Below, one piece after another: positions 22,265 through 33,179 of a stretch of 64,000 nucleotides of DNA. The stretch covers positions 1,025,674 through 1,089,673 of the forward strand of contig RPFO01000333.1 of assembly GCA_009746045.1 (NCBI GenBank), read 5' to 3'. The DNA is from Mesostigma viride (lineage: Eukaryota > Streptophyta > Mesostigmatophyceae > Mesostigmatales > Mesostigmataceae). A model generated the notes under the pieces. The model was not told where the DNA came from. It was given only the letters and a program-made list of their open reading frames with translations, and made no database searches. The position numbers were made by a program, and so were the translations under genes. Within the stretch, counting starts at the first letter, position 1. The number at the start of each line of letters is the position of its first letter.

Positions 22265-22386
22265 CCACAGCAGTTGATGGCTGACCTAGTGGTCCCAGCG
22301 CAGTTTGAAAATCGCATTCACTCCCTCTCTCTTGCTTGGACTGCTATGCAGGACAAGAGGAGGTGGAAAACCATTGTCCAGGCTCA
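22265..22386 (+). mobile_element. Left part of a family-2 LINE fragment interrupted by the family-1 LINE
   Basis: Encodes the C-terminal peptide up to ..KTIVQAH and stops abruptly at CCAGGCTCA (22378-22386). The rest resumes at 27836 with the same nine bases. Confidence 0.85.
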
Positions 22387-22581
22387 TTAGTCATTAATTA
22401 TTTAATTAATTAGACTCGTGCTCCCGTTGGGGAGTCACGGAGCATTGACCCCGATGGATGGATGGGTGGGTGCAAACAGTCCTACCGGTCTAGTCTATCT
22501 ACATCGGCTACATACTACATCTATCTAACAACATTCTAACTGACAACATCTATCTAGGCAGCCGCACGCTGCCCTAGGGGG

Positions 22582-25500
22582 CTATCTGGCGTGCCTCCCA
22601 CGAGATTGCACACGCGGGCGCTTCCCCACTGGGGGGGGCTCGTTGTCCTCTATGACCTGGGCCCACTTGGCCTTGTCCATCATCTTCTTCCAAATCACGG
22701 AGAGGCCTAGGCCCCCCATGTCCTCTACTAGCTGTTCTTTGAAGGTGCGGGCCTTGCGGCGTCTAACATCACTGGGCCCAGCCCGCGTCAGGAGGTGCCG
22801 GCCAGGCTGGGCTGGTCGCAGTCCTGCGGGGGGGCCACGTGAGGTGTCTACCTGGTTGGTGCGAGCTAGGTGCCCTACTAGCTGCAGGCGTCGTTGCTTA
22901 ATGGTGCTGGTGATATAGGGCATGCCCTGGTATAGGTCCTCATTGCGAACATGAGCAGCATAGCCTACTCTGTAAATGGATCGCAGCATGCTGGTTCGAC
23001 CGCGCCGTCCAGCTTGCGGGCCAGGTCGGCGGTGAGGGTCCACGTCTCGGCTCCATACGTGAGAACAGGAAGGACGAGGACCTTGAACAGGTCCTGTTTC
23101 TCGATCTTGCCCAGGGGCTTGCGCCACAGGGCCCGGTACTGGCACGTAAAGCGTGCACCAGGCGAGGGAGATGCGATGGTCCACATCGGCCTCGCAACTG
23201 GTTAGTAGGCTCCCCAGCAACTTGACACGGTCCCAATACACATGACTCGAGAGCCGTCAAGGCTCGATCGAAAGAGGTCGGGCGGCACCTGGCTGAGTGA
23301 GCCCAATATCGCCAGAGCCTCTGTCTTCTTGCTGACCTCAAGCCCCACCGCATGCACGGGCCTCGAGAGCCAGGCAGTCAAGCCATGTCTGCACATGCTC
23401 AGTGTCCTCGAAGAGGGTGGTGTCGTCTGCGTAGATGATGTCTGCCAGCCGAATCTCCGTGTCCGCACCGCCATGCCAGAATTAGTTAGCAACCTGCACT
23501 CCTGGTTCCCTGCCCACGATGCGGGCAAATCGCTTGCGCGCCTGAATCATTACGTATTCGACAACAATAATGAACAGGTAGGGCGAGTCTAGCACGCAGC
23601 CCTGCCACACACCCTTCTGTAAAGGGCATGGGGGCGTGGTCCCGTAAGAAGTGCGCACCGAAGTGGTGGACCCTTCCGATACAGGTGGCGGATGACAGCC
23701 GAATCAGGGGGCGGGGGATCCGGAACAACTCGAGGATGTCCCAAAGCCGCAGGCCAGAACACCGAATCGAAGGCTTTGATGAAGTCCACCAGCACAACAA
23801 GGTGCAAAGGGGACTCACCAGGCTGAAGGTGTTGCAGTTCCTCCACCAGTCGGCGAAGTAGCGAAGAGCGCCTGTACTGTGTTTCGACCTGAACGGAAGC
23901 CGTGCTGAGTCTCGCTGAGGTGACCGTCCAGGGCCGTGCGCAGGCGGTTCAGGATGAGCCGCATAAGAAGCTTGAGGGGGGCACTTTGAATGCACACCCC
24001 TCTGTAGTTGCCGGGGTCGGCAGGCGACCCCTTGTTCTTGTACAGCATCGTGCGAAAACTGTGTTGCCAGGCCGCTGGAGGTGGTTGCGACGACAGCAGA
24101 AGGCGGTTGCAGATGTCCCGGAAGAGCAGCATAACACCTGTGTCCTCGAATTCGGCTGCAAGTTTTACAACTGCGGCCGGAATCTCGTCAGAGCCGGTGG
24201 CTGCGTCATAACGCAGGCGCTGGACCGCCTCCGTGACCTCGCGAGAGGTGAAAGGAGGCATGTCAGACGGGTCGCCAAGTGGGCCGACCAGCGGGGGGAC
24301 TAGGTAGTCCGCCGCTGACCTAGGCGGGGCAGGGGGCCCAGCGGGGCCGGCCAGGGCGGCCGGGCGGGCGGCGGCGGCTGGGAGCAGGGGTGGGGGCGGC
24401 GCAGCTGTCCCCACGACCTCGGCCGTGGCCGTGGCCCAGGTACGAAGCCGCTTGGCTGGGGCGCCGGGGACGTCGTGGCGGTGGGGCCGGCCGAGGCCGT
24501 CCGGGTGCCCGAGGCGCTTGTACCAGAACCAGGCCCCCTTGCCGTCGTGCTTCTGCTGGCAGCTGCGCAGGTCCTTGACCATCTGCTGAGCATCTGCCTT
24601 CTCAGCCTGCTCGTAGGCGGCCCTCAGAGCTGCTTGCAGCCCAGGTTTGGCGATCGGATCTCTGTTGCGGCGGAGCATCTGCCTGGCGGCGACCACTGTC
24701 GGTGCGTGACGGTGGACAGCAAGCTGCCGCGCGGAGGCAAGGTGGGGAGGGTGCGGGCAGCCAGGCGATACTTGGCGGCGACACCACGGAGGATCACTGA
24801 AATATCCCCCGGCGGCGGAATGGCGTGTAACTGCTGTCGGCTGCCCCGGCGTCGAATACGGCCAGGAAATCATCCCTGTGCGACATAGCGGCCTGCTCTG
24901 CTGCTGACATCTTGTCGGCATCCTTCAGCACAATCCGGAGCACTTTCAGATCTGGCTGAGGTGCCAGCTGTCGCGACGGTTTCACCCCAGGAAACCGCAA
25001 TCTGATGCGAGCGAGCACGAGACGATGATCAGATTCCACCGTGCTGACAGAATCTTGCAGGACGCGAGCATCGACAACTGAGGGGCGCTGAGCCCGACGT
25101 ACGCAGACATAATCAAGGCACACCACCCGATCCGACGGCCCAAAAAAGGTGGCCAGCTGCTCAGCGGGGCGTGCGAAAGAAGCATTGCATGCAACCAGCG
25201 CAGATTCTGCCAGCAGATTCGCAAATAAAGGCGTGTTACCGTTGGCTGTCGTGTTGGTTGGGGAATACTGAGCGCCCCCAGTGCCAACTGGCAGCGTGGC
25301 GTTGGCGTCGAGCAGCATAACCAGGAAGTGCCGAGCTGGGATGTTGGCCTCCTCCTCCTTGAGGGCGTCGAAGAAGGCCTCACGTTCCGCCTGAGCTCGA
25401 CCCGCATGTGGTGCATATCCCACGATAACGGTTAGCGTGTGGTGTGAATGGCCCTCAGTGGCCGAAAAAGTGGCCACTAGCACACGCGGGGACCGCAGCA

Positions 25501-25830
25501 CGATGGACTGGAGCTGCTCTGATGCTGCCGGCGAGCACAAGAGGCCCACACCACCTTGGCCCGGCGCGTCGCCGCCACCATAGTGGAACCGCCAGCCTGC
25601 ACGCAGGTCGTCGACCAGCAGACCGTTGACCGCGTGCTGAGGGTCAACGGTGCGTCGGTGCTCCTGGACTCCAAGAACAGCGATCTTGTTGTCGGCGCAC
25701 AGGGCGATCAGCTCGTCGACGCGTTGGCGTGCTGGGGTGCCGCCGCTCGTAGAAGGATCTGCAGGGAGGGTGCGCACGTTAAAACTTGCAATACCAAGAA
25801 TGGGCCGTTGCCCTATTAGCGGGGGGTGGG
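22582..25830 (-). pseudogene. LINE ORF2: endonuclease-reverse transcriptase, frameshifted
   Basis: Starts with IASFNVRTL near 25790; the exact start is lost in the upstream C-rich tract. The APE-like endonuclease (to about 24794) shows QEHRR, LLDANATL, a DYV block and ESDHRLV. The reverse transcriptase is split over several frames: GSDEIPAAVVKLA and YKNKGSPADPGNYRGV (24921-23815 frame), VDFIKAFDSV in another frame (near 23780), and YADDTTLFED in a third (about 23405-23433), followed by a C-terminal region ending ..KWAQVIEDNEPPPVGKR. At least three frame changes are needed to follow the protein, so this copy cannot make a working enzyme. Confidence 0.88.
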
Positions 25831-25915
25831 GGTGGGGGTGGGGGTGGAGAAGGGTAGTGCTGGAGGTGGGGGTGGGGGTGGGGGGGGGGGAGGGGGAGGG
25901 TGGCGATTGGGGTTA
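25816..25915 (+). repeat. G-rich tract between LINE ORF1 and ORF2
   Basis: Runs of GGGGGT and long G stretches on the + strand, so C-rich in the sense of the element. May move by slippage and obscures the start of ORF2. Confidence 0.85.
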
Positions 25916-26189
25916 ATGCTTGTCAACGCATGGAGGCTTTCTTTCAGGACGGATATGCGTCGTCTCCGTCCTGGCTGGGGTCGCCGGCGTGTCGACTGGG
26001 CCTCATCCCGCTCAAGGCGGGCTAGGAGGCGTGTGAGGCTGGTAAATTGGCGGGAAGGTTGACCGTGGCGTGCCTGGCGACCTTGCATCCTGATCATGCT
26101 CGCACGGTGCGACATGAGGATGGAAAGGGGCTTGTTTATAAAGGCTGTGCCCAAAGCCTATTGTACCGCGAGGCCGCGAGGGTGTGCCC

Positions 26190-27542
26190 TTACCGGGCGC
26201 CATCCATACCCGGGACGTGCGTAGACGATGATGACGCAGCTGGGGCGGGCCTGGTACGGCCCGACTTGTGCCGCTTGTTAGGAGCCTGCGCCTCCGTGCG
26301 CTGGCCGTTGATGAAGAGCACGGGGGTGTCGTGGACGAGGCGGACGTAGACCTTCTGGCCTTCATTCCTGGCCTTGATCGCCACGTCGCTGCCCAGCAGA
26401 CCATTCTTGATGACTAGCTGGGCCGGGGAGAGGAGGTCGTCGAGGCTCGACGCGTTTCTCCCGCCTAGGAGCTTGCGGGCCTGGAGTACCTTCACCTTGC
26501 TGGCCACATTCGCGAAGGTCACCCGGATGGGGCCAGGCTGGCCCGCCATCCAGGCTGCCGACTCAATGCGGATGCGTTCGTTGCCCAGATTCAGCCGGCC
26601 CACGATGAGGCTGTGATACAGGCGTTGCGCTAGCATCAGGTCCGTTTCTGGCTGCTGCGCGACCTGGAAATACCGGACCACTATACTGCGTGAGCGCAGG
26701 TCCTCCTCGATAGCAGTCTTGTGGGCTGCAGCTCCCCTGCGTGCGGCATCCTCCATCAGGTTGGCAATGTCCGTCTGTTTGACCATGTTAGCGTAGCTGG
26801 GGGCCGGTGCGGGGGCGGCTGGTTGGGGCGGGCTGGTCAGGGCGGCCTTGACCTCGGCAATGCTGGAGTGGAGCTCAGCAGTGTCTTGACGGATAGCGGT
26901 GGACAAGGCGCCGAGTTGGGCAGCCATGTCTGCGACTTTCTCATTGAGCTTGTGCAGGTCTGCTTCCGGGGAAGCATCGGGGGTGTTGGCGGTGCCGTGC
27001 TCGGCGCCCTCGAAAGCGGCAAAGAGTGCCCGGAGGCAAGGGGCCTGCGCGTGACTCAAGAAAACAGAAAGTCGAAGCTGTGGCTCGTCCAATTCGTCGA
27101 GCTCGTTCACTGGAATGGTCCCGCCAGACGCGTAAGGAAAATATATCTCCTTGCCGTTGTCGTGCAGGTGGCGCAGGATAGCCTGCGCCTGCTCGGCGGT
27201 AAGCGAAAAGAACCGCTGCTCGTCGACAACCTGGCCAGGCATGAAGTCCGCTGGGTCAAACGCAGCGTCGTCGATGGCGTCGTCGTCGTCGTCGTCATGG
27301 GGGTCGTGCTCACGGATATCCTCGCTGGAAAAAAAAGGAGCCAAAGGCGGAGGGATCTGGCTGTCCATCTCGTCGGTTGGGCCGACACAATGCCGCTTAG
27401 ACGAAACGTTAATGGCGGCATCAGCAGACGATGGCTGGGTCGCAATGGTGTCCACAGCGTCGGCTAGTTGCGTGATGGTGTGAGGCGCTGAATCCTCCCC
27501 ATCAGCGGGGGAGTGGGAGGCGGCTGAAGGTGATTCCGCCAT
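26190..27542 (-). CDS. LINE ORF1 protein (RNA-binding, L1-ORF1p-like layout), intact
   Basis: 450 codons with ATG at 27542. Acidic N-terminal half with an Asp run (HDDDDDDAIDDAAF, written from the visible tract), a heptad-like segment around residues 195-240 (LHKLNEKVADMAAQLGAL), a Pro/Ala linker, then a domain with SIVVRYFQVAQQPETDLMLA and IRVTFANVASKVKVLQARKL that fits an RRM-like plus C-terminal RNA-binding domain. Basic C terminus (NKRHKSGRTR). Function by family: coats LINE RNA and acts as a nucleic-acid chaperone. Uninterrupted, in contrast to ORF2 of the same copy. Confidence 0.8.
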   Translation of the reverse strand: MAESPSAASHSPADGEDSAPHTITQLADAVDTIATQPSSADAAINVSSKRHCVGPTDEMDSQIPPPLAPFFSSEDIREHDPHDDDDDDAIDDAAFDPADFMPGQVVDEQRFFSLTAEQAQAILRHLHDNGKEIYFPYASGGTIPVNELDELDEPQLRLSVFLSHAQAPCLRALFAAFEGAEHGTANTPDASPEADLHKLNEKVADMAAQLGALSTAIRQDTAELHSSIAEVKAALTSPPQPAAPAPAPSYANMVKQTDIANLMEDAARRGAAAHKTAIEEDLRSRSIVVRYFQVAQQPETDLMLAQRLYHSLIVGRLNLGNERIRIESAAWMAGQPGPIRVTFANVASKVKVLQARKLLGGRNASSLDDLLSPAQLVIKNGLLGSDVAIKARNEGQKVYVRLVHDTPVLFINGQRTEAQAPNKRHKSGRTRPAPAASSSSTHVPGMDGAR

Positions 27543-27600
27543 GGCTACTTTCCGGAAAATACGATCCCTGCCTGCGCTGCGTTTTATGATATTGCGCTAA

Positions 27601-27687
27601 ATCTTGGGCGATTAATTAATTAATTAATTAATTAATAGACACGTGACTGCGTCACGTGAGCATAAGTCCTCAGTCATCTTGGGCGAT
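27601..27687 (-). mobile_element. 63-bp retro-insertion with a perfect 12-bp duplication inside the LINE 5' region
   Basis: ATCTTGGGCGAT at 27601-27612 and 27676-27687 flank a (TTAA)n tail plus the near-palindrome CACGTGACTGCGTCACGTG. Read on the minus strand this is a short 3' end followed by its tail. Confidence 0.8.
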
Positions 27688-27835
27688 GGCGGCTGAAAAT
27701 TATATCATCGTGTTCGTCATCAAAAGACGCTTATACTGCAATTTACCCGACCAAATTTCATGCCCGGATGTAAAAGTTATGAGCATTCTCGGCATCCATA
27801 GCTCGCCACACCGTAAATTAATTCTATACGTGCTA

Positions 27836-28057
27836 CCAGGCTCACACGCCCGCCCCTGTGGGCAAGCCCCCTCCCCCCAAGCGGAAGGGGCGCTTTGCTG
27901 AGTAGAATAAGTAGGGTTTTCTAGATTAGATTAGCTTAGAGTTAGATTAGTTCGGTTTCGCGGCTTTGCCCCCCCCTCCATCCATCCACGGGAATATGTG
28001 CTACATGATCTCCCAACGGAGTCATGTTATAATTTAATTTAATTTTTAATCTAGTCT
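27836..28057 (+). mobile_element. Right part of the interrupted family-2 LINE fragment
   Basis: Continues from 22386: HTPAPVGK-type peptide, a stop near 27900, the 3' UTR TAGATTAGCTTAGAGTTAG, the hairpin core CATGATCTCCCAACGGAG and an AATTTAATTT tail. The C terminus KRKGRFAE differs from other copies. Confidence 0.82.
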
Positions 28058-28502
28058 AGGAAAATCCTAACTACCCTACTCATCAAAACGCCTCCTCCTC
28101 TTGGGGGGAGGTGGCTTGCCCACAGGGTCGGGCGTGTGAGCCTTGACAATCTTCTGCCAGGTGCCGCGTCTTGTTCTGCATGGCAGTCCAAAGAAGGGAG
28201 AGAGAGCGGATGCGGTATTCAAACTGGGCTGGGACCAGTAGGTCATCCAGCAACATCTGGGTGTATTCTGATCTGGGTGTAGTTCGTGACATGTTTCCCT
28301 ACCCTTTTGGGAATGCCATTGGGGCCAGGCCAGGTCAGAATATGCCACCCTGGCTGGCCAAGCCGCTGGGCCTGCCAGACCAAGGGCGGTGTCGACCTGG
28401 CTGGTGCGAGCAAGGTGTACTACTCCACCCATCCATCAAGGAATATGTGCTACATGATCTCCCAACGGAGGCATGTTATAATTTAATTTAATTTTTTAAC
28501 CT
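28058..28502 (-). mobile_element. Family-2 LINE fragment, inverted, with an opposing 3' tail at its far end
   Basis: 28060-28425 reads on the minus strand as the same C-terminal peptide and 3' UTR. 28426-28500 is a second 3' UTR tail in + orientation (GGAATATGTGCTACATGATC, then the hairpin core, then AATTTAATTT). The two pieces are juxtaposed head to head. Confidence 0.72.
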
Positions 28503-28900
28503 GACGGTTCAGAACTGCATAAAAATACAATTCATCCTCAAAACTATCATAAAGATTTATTACATCAATTAAATGTTAACTTCCTACAGTTTGTTAGTGT
28601 TTTTCTTTGAACAACACAGCTACCATGGCTGATCTCGATCAAAATCTTCTGCGCATTTAGGAACACCCAGTGACCAACGTGTCCTTACATAAATGGTCAA
28701 GGCACATGTAACCTTCCTCCCAAGGCTACCACATGCCAAAACCTAATTATTGGAAAATCCAAAATAACATGGCTGGCAGTGCCTATGAAGGCAACTTGGC
28801 GACAAAATCAAACGCCGTAGATGTAATGCAGACTGCTGTCCACTTTCGAGTGGCTCAGTGGGCTTCATGACTAGGCCATCGACGCTCCTCTGAGAGCAAT
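28503..28900. other. Intergenic, nothing recognised
   Basis: AT-rich 3' flank of the clathrin light chain gene; no ORF or repeat recognised. Confidence 0.45.
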
Positions 28901-31900
28901 TTAGCCAGCCTTGCCCGCGTGCTTGAGCTTGACAAACATCTGTGGGGCCATGCAGTGGAGCATCAAGAAAGCATAATGGTAGGGGGGAGGGTTAGCCACA
29001 AAGTGGATGCGTAGACTTGGATACCTTAGATGAACAGCACCTTACCTGCAAGTCAGCCAAGCCAGCCGCCCAATAACACCATGCGTAGTACACAACGCGC
29101 TTCCACCTCAAATCCCTACTTCAAGCAGTTCATAAGGATCTACCACAAACTGAGCACCAACTGATTTCTACAGAGCGATGTCAGGCCAGTGCTAGCTGCA
29201 CTTTCCCTACGGCGACGAGACGACTACTTCACAGCATGCCTCATACGCCTCATATTACCCAATACTACACGGAGAAATAAAAAATGCTAAAAAGCAAAGG
29301 CCACAGCTACCAACGCAGCAGCTCGGACACCCCACACTGTAACCCATTCGCCAGCCAATGTTTCCACATGCCACCTGTTCTCGCCCAAAGACAGGTAACC
29401 CTAACTCATGGCTTTCACTTTACGTCGACAGGCATGCGGCCGTCCTGTCTCTAATAACTTAAACATGCACACCCAGGGGTGCACGCGGCCAACTCCCAAA
29501 TGGCTGCATGCTCACAGTGCCCCACCGCCATGACACACGAGTACCCACTACTGCAAGTCGTTGCGAGCCTTTGACAACAAGAGAACCAAGCCGCCTGGCA
29601 GAAACTAGACGCCCTACCGTACCCAACCCACGCAGACACATCCACGAAAGCCCTACACAGAGCACGTGCATGCCACCACCCAATTGAACCGCCACACAGC
29701 ATCTGAAGGCACAGGCATGCAGCATGACCAGCGCACGCGCATGCAGGGATGCACATGCGGAACTGATGTCGTGAAATCCATGTGCTTTTGATAACGACCA
29801 TGTGTCCCCCAAATCTATCCCCGGCCATTGGTCTAACGCCACCTTGACTAAGCTAAGTGTGCCCTCCCTCACCTGCCGCATGCGGCCCGTGTCCTTCTTG
29901 CCCTGGCTGGCCTTGGCGTCGACGTTGACCAGGCCCACGACACCCTCCCACACGTTTGCGCTCTGCGTGTACTCCAGGTTGCTGCGCGTCAGCGCCTCCG
30001 CCTCCCTGCAGCCCCGGGAGCACCGCGCGGCAATCATGGAAGGTGGCTGGCAGTCAGCCCATATCGCGTGCACAGCCCCACCAATCACTCATACTCTGGG
30101 GCTGTACACTCGTGACACGACCATACAGCCCCAAGCACACTGGCACACGGGGTTGGGTGGCCACACTGCAGTACTGCGTGGCATGACACCGTGGCACCTG
30201 GCAGGCTCCCAACACAACCCCTACAGGGGCACAATCATATAAACTTGTGCATGGCCACCGGCAGCCATCCCCACATGTGCACACGGTGCCCTACCTGACC
30301 GTCGGCTCCGGAAAACCACCGTGCTGACCAGCAGGCTGCATGAGACTAGCCCTGCTCACTTGCAGACACGTCACCATGTTGGGACATGCAAGCGCCCCCA
30401 CCCACGTGTATGCCTAAGCTCATACCAGCAATCATGCCCCTGCCTCTGCTCATGCCACCCTCGCATGCCCCCTTGTCCTACGCACCGGTTGGTGGCCTTG
30501 CGGGTGGCTATCCGTGCCGCACGCTCCTCGTGCATGCGCGTGCGCTCCGCCGCCGCCTTCTTGAGGATCTGGGGGGGAAGAGAAGGGCGCGGGGGGGGGG
30601 CAGGGGTTCAGGGAGCCAGAAGGATGGTCAACAGGCAGAAGGGCAGAAAGGCAGAAAGGCCATCCTGCCACGGTCGGAAGGGGCCTACGCCAGCCAATGC
30701 GACACGTGGGCATGTGCCAGGGAGAAGAGAGGGGCACATGAAACACGTGAGGGGGGCAAGAATGCCCATGGACAGCCAAACGAAGCCTTGACATTGGCAT
30801 CAATGCAGTGCAAAGTGCGAAATGAACTTGCTGTGGCCGCCTTGTTTCGCTACAAGAAAGCACGTGGAAAAGTTGGCCATTATTTGTTTCAGAGAGAAGA
30901 AAAGACAGACAGTACCACAAACATAAACAAGAAACGGTTGCAAGCGATAAATAGTTACAACCATAGGTCAAAGTAAACAAAAACACAGGCACTATCTCAC
31001 CACAAAGCAATGTGATGAGCATATATACACACATCATTCTTCTTTTCGGGGGTTTCCTTATGTTGCATGCCAATCTCACCCCCGTAATTTATCATTCTCA
31101 ATTAATATATATACACAGTTTTCTGCATTCTCCCCTCCAGACACCTACAGCTCGAAATCAAGCACTCGAGAGGCACCACAAACGACTTTAAAAAATTGTA
31201 GCCCAAACGGATTATTGGCTCCTTGTGATTCATACGCATACGCAAAAAGGCCTCAAAGCATCATGCCATCGGGCCTGCTTGAAAACATGCCATCTGGCCT
31301 ACTTGAAAACACAGGCTTGTGAATAGAGGCAAAAGTAGGTAAACAGAACTGCAACAAGCGGGGCGAAACCTGACACTGCAAGCTACGTAACCTTTGTAGT
31401 CAGTGGCACGGAGATTTCCAGACCATTAAAAAAAACACAACAATACCACCTCGTGACAAACTGGACCAAATCGTGGCCACATTTGCGGAAGGCTTCGTGT
31501 GCGAAATAACCTACACCGAAAACACAACAGCTTACCTCCTGGTGTGCCAGTCTTGACTTGGCAGTCCTGGCGATTAGTTCGTCCTCATTTTTAGCCCTCC
31601 ATTCACTGAGCAGTGCGGGCAGATCGAGCAGGCGTTCAGAAGACCAACACGGTAATACATTGAAAGGCCAAGATAGCATTTTGTTTTAGTTTCGCTGACC
31701 TTATTTTAATAATATGGCAGCATAAACAGGCCTTTCAAAAATTATAAACAGGGATGGGGAAACCATTTTACAGCGCTCTAACTTACACAAGGGCATTAGG
31801 CTCATCGGGCTCAGGGGGAGCAGCTGGCGCAGAGAAGGAACTAGGTGGATTTGCCGACTCGGTGCTGGCGCCAAAGTCACCCTGATAAGCGTCAGGGGCC

Positions 31901-32142
31901 TGCTCTTCATACACGGCGTTTTCCTGGTAATAACTGCCGCCGCCATTAGCTTGCTCGGCAAAACCGGCAGCACTGTAATCAGCCTGCTCAGCTGGCTGCT
32001 GAGGAAAACCCCCATTCGAATCAAACGCGCTCTGAAATCCGGCTATCTCCTGGAATTCCTCCGGACTTTCCTCCTGAAAGTTCTCGGAGCGCTGGGGAGG
32101 AACCTCGGCATAGCCGCCGTCTCCCTGATCAAAACCGTCCAT
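28901..32142 (-). CDS. CLC: Clathrin light chain, 5 exons
   Basis: Regulatory subunit that binds the clathrin heavy-chain hub on coated vesicles. Exons on the minus strand: 32142-31787, 31605-31536, 30568-30486, 30005-29873, 28939-28901; phases 2, 0, 2, 0 match, total 226 residues, usual for the family. Seen: an acidic, Gln/Gly/Pro-rich disordered N terminus (MDGFDQGDGGYAEVPPQR), then VEWRAKNEDELIARTAKSR starting the heavy-chain-binding helix, a basic coiled segment (ILKKAAAERTRMHEERAARI), and the conserved C-terminal block NVWEGVVGLVNV, then GKKDTGRMRQ joined to MFVKLKHAGKAG. The last exon has only 12 codons and was found by its RMRQ-MFVKLK continuity. Divergent from the channel gene. Confidence 0.93.
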
Positions 32143-33179
32143 ACCTCACAGTATATGAACGTAGTATTAAAGGCGTGACAATGGCGGGTGACAACTTTCA
32201 CCCCCTCGCGTCAACCTACTCCCTTGCCTCGCTGTGCCCTCCCGCAACCAAGAACCGACACCTACTCGTGGGCTCAATTCCCCCCAACGTTATTGCTCCA
32301 ACCTGCGTGTTGCGGGCAAGCGCTTGACGAGAGGCACGCACGCGTCCAGCGGAAACAGCTTCTCCCGACCCGTGGAGCCGAGTTTCAGTAAGCGCGTGGT
32401 AGCGGGCGCGCCGTGGGGCTCATCTAACTGCGGTCAGCGGTGGCCGTACCAGTTCAGGTTGTGTTGACCAATGTCGTCCTTGCCTTCGATCGCAAGACGG
32501 GCCCAGCCTAGCCTAACCCAGCCTCAGCCCAGCTTATTGAGCTCTGAAAGGGGGTATATCCCCCGGTGTTCGAATCGCTGGCAAGTTGCAAATGCGGCAT
32601 CTGAGCGTGCAATACTACTATATGGGTTAGAATAGGTACCCAACCAGGATCCAACCAGGATCCAACCAGGATCCAACTCTTGATCTCGACCAGGTCTCAA
32701 CACGAACAGCGCCGGCCATAAGCCCAGGTCCAGGGACTACCAATTGTGGCCACCGCACATCAGTTGGCTTGGCAGGACGAACTACTGTAACTGTTCTGTC
32801 CAAAAAATTATTTCTAGCATGCACAGGCATTACTTTACCAAGAGTTTTTTTTTTACTGTACAAGTTACTGTGTAAGTGTGTCGTCGCCATAGCCGGCCGT
32901 ATGGAGTGCTAAATGCAGAAAGATCCAATGAAAATTGCAATATACAAAGATGTCCTTCTGCTGTTCATGCGTAATTGAGCCTTTCAACAGGCTGAAGCAT
33001 CATACACTACCTGCTTCAAACAGCACTCTCGGAGGGTTACGTAGGGTTTTAACAGAACAAGGAGTTTTTTTCGCTGGCAATTAGGGACGATCGATGGCGA
33101 CAGTCATTCTTGCTCCTCCAGACATGGGCACCACAGACATGAATTTATATGCAGCATCGTTTCTAAGCCTGAGGGATTT
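32143..33179. promoter_or_regulatory. Divergent upstream region of clathrin light chain (-) and channel (+)
   Basis: 1.04 kb between opposite start codons. Contains three direct 12-bp repeats (AACCAGGATCCA) at about 32642-32678 and the tRNA-like block below. No core promoter element can be assigned with confidence. Confidence 0.4.
32540..32600 (+). other. tRNA-like / B-box-containing block
   Basis: A perfect GGGGGTATATCCCCC hairpin is followed directly by CGGTGTTCGAATCGCTGG, which folds as a T arm (with G-T pairs) around TTCGAAT. This is the layout of the variable and T arms of a class II tRNA. No matching acceptor or anticodon arm is found, so it is probably a degraded tRNA gene or SINE head. 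Confidence 0.3.

Larger units (their letters stand above)
22387..27835 (-). mobile_element. Nearly full-length APE-type LINE (family 1), 5.45 kb, nested in a family-2 LINE
   Basis: Bounded by a 9-bp duplication CCAGGCTCA (22378-22386 and 27836-27844). Order on the minus strand: 5' region (27.8-27.5 kb), ORF1 (27542-26190), an inter-ORF spacer with a (CCCCCA)n tract, ORF2 (about 25.83-22.58 kb, broken), a 3' UTR with hairpin (22444-22414) and a (TTAA)-type tail. The copy is old enough to have frameshifts in ORF2 but ORF1 is intact. Confidence 0.88.

Noticed and set aside
30321-30976. Plus-strand ORFs of 156-196 codons
   Set aside because: Antisense to clathrin light chain exon 3 and its introns; no family match.
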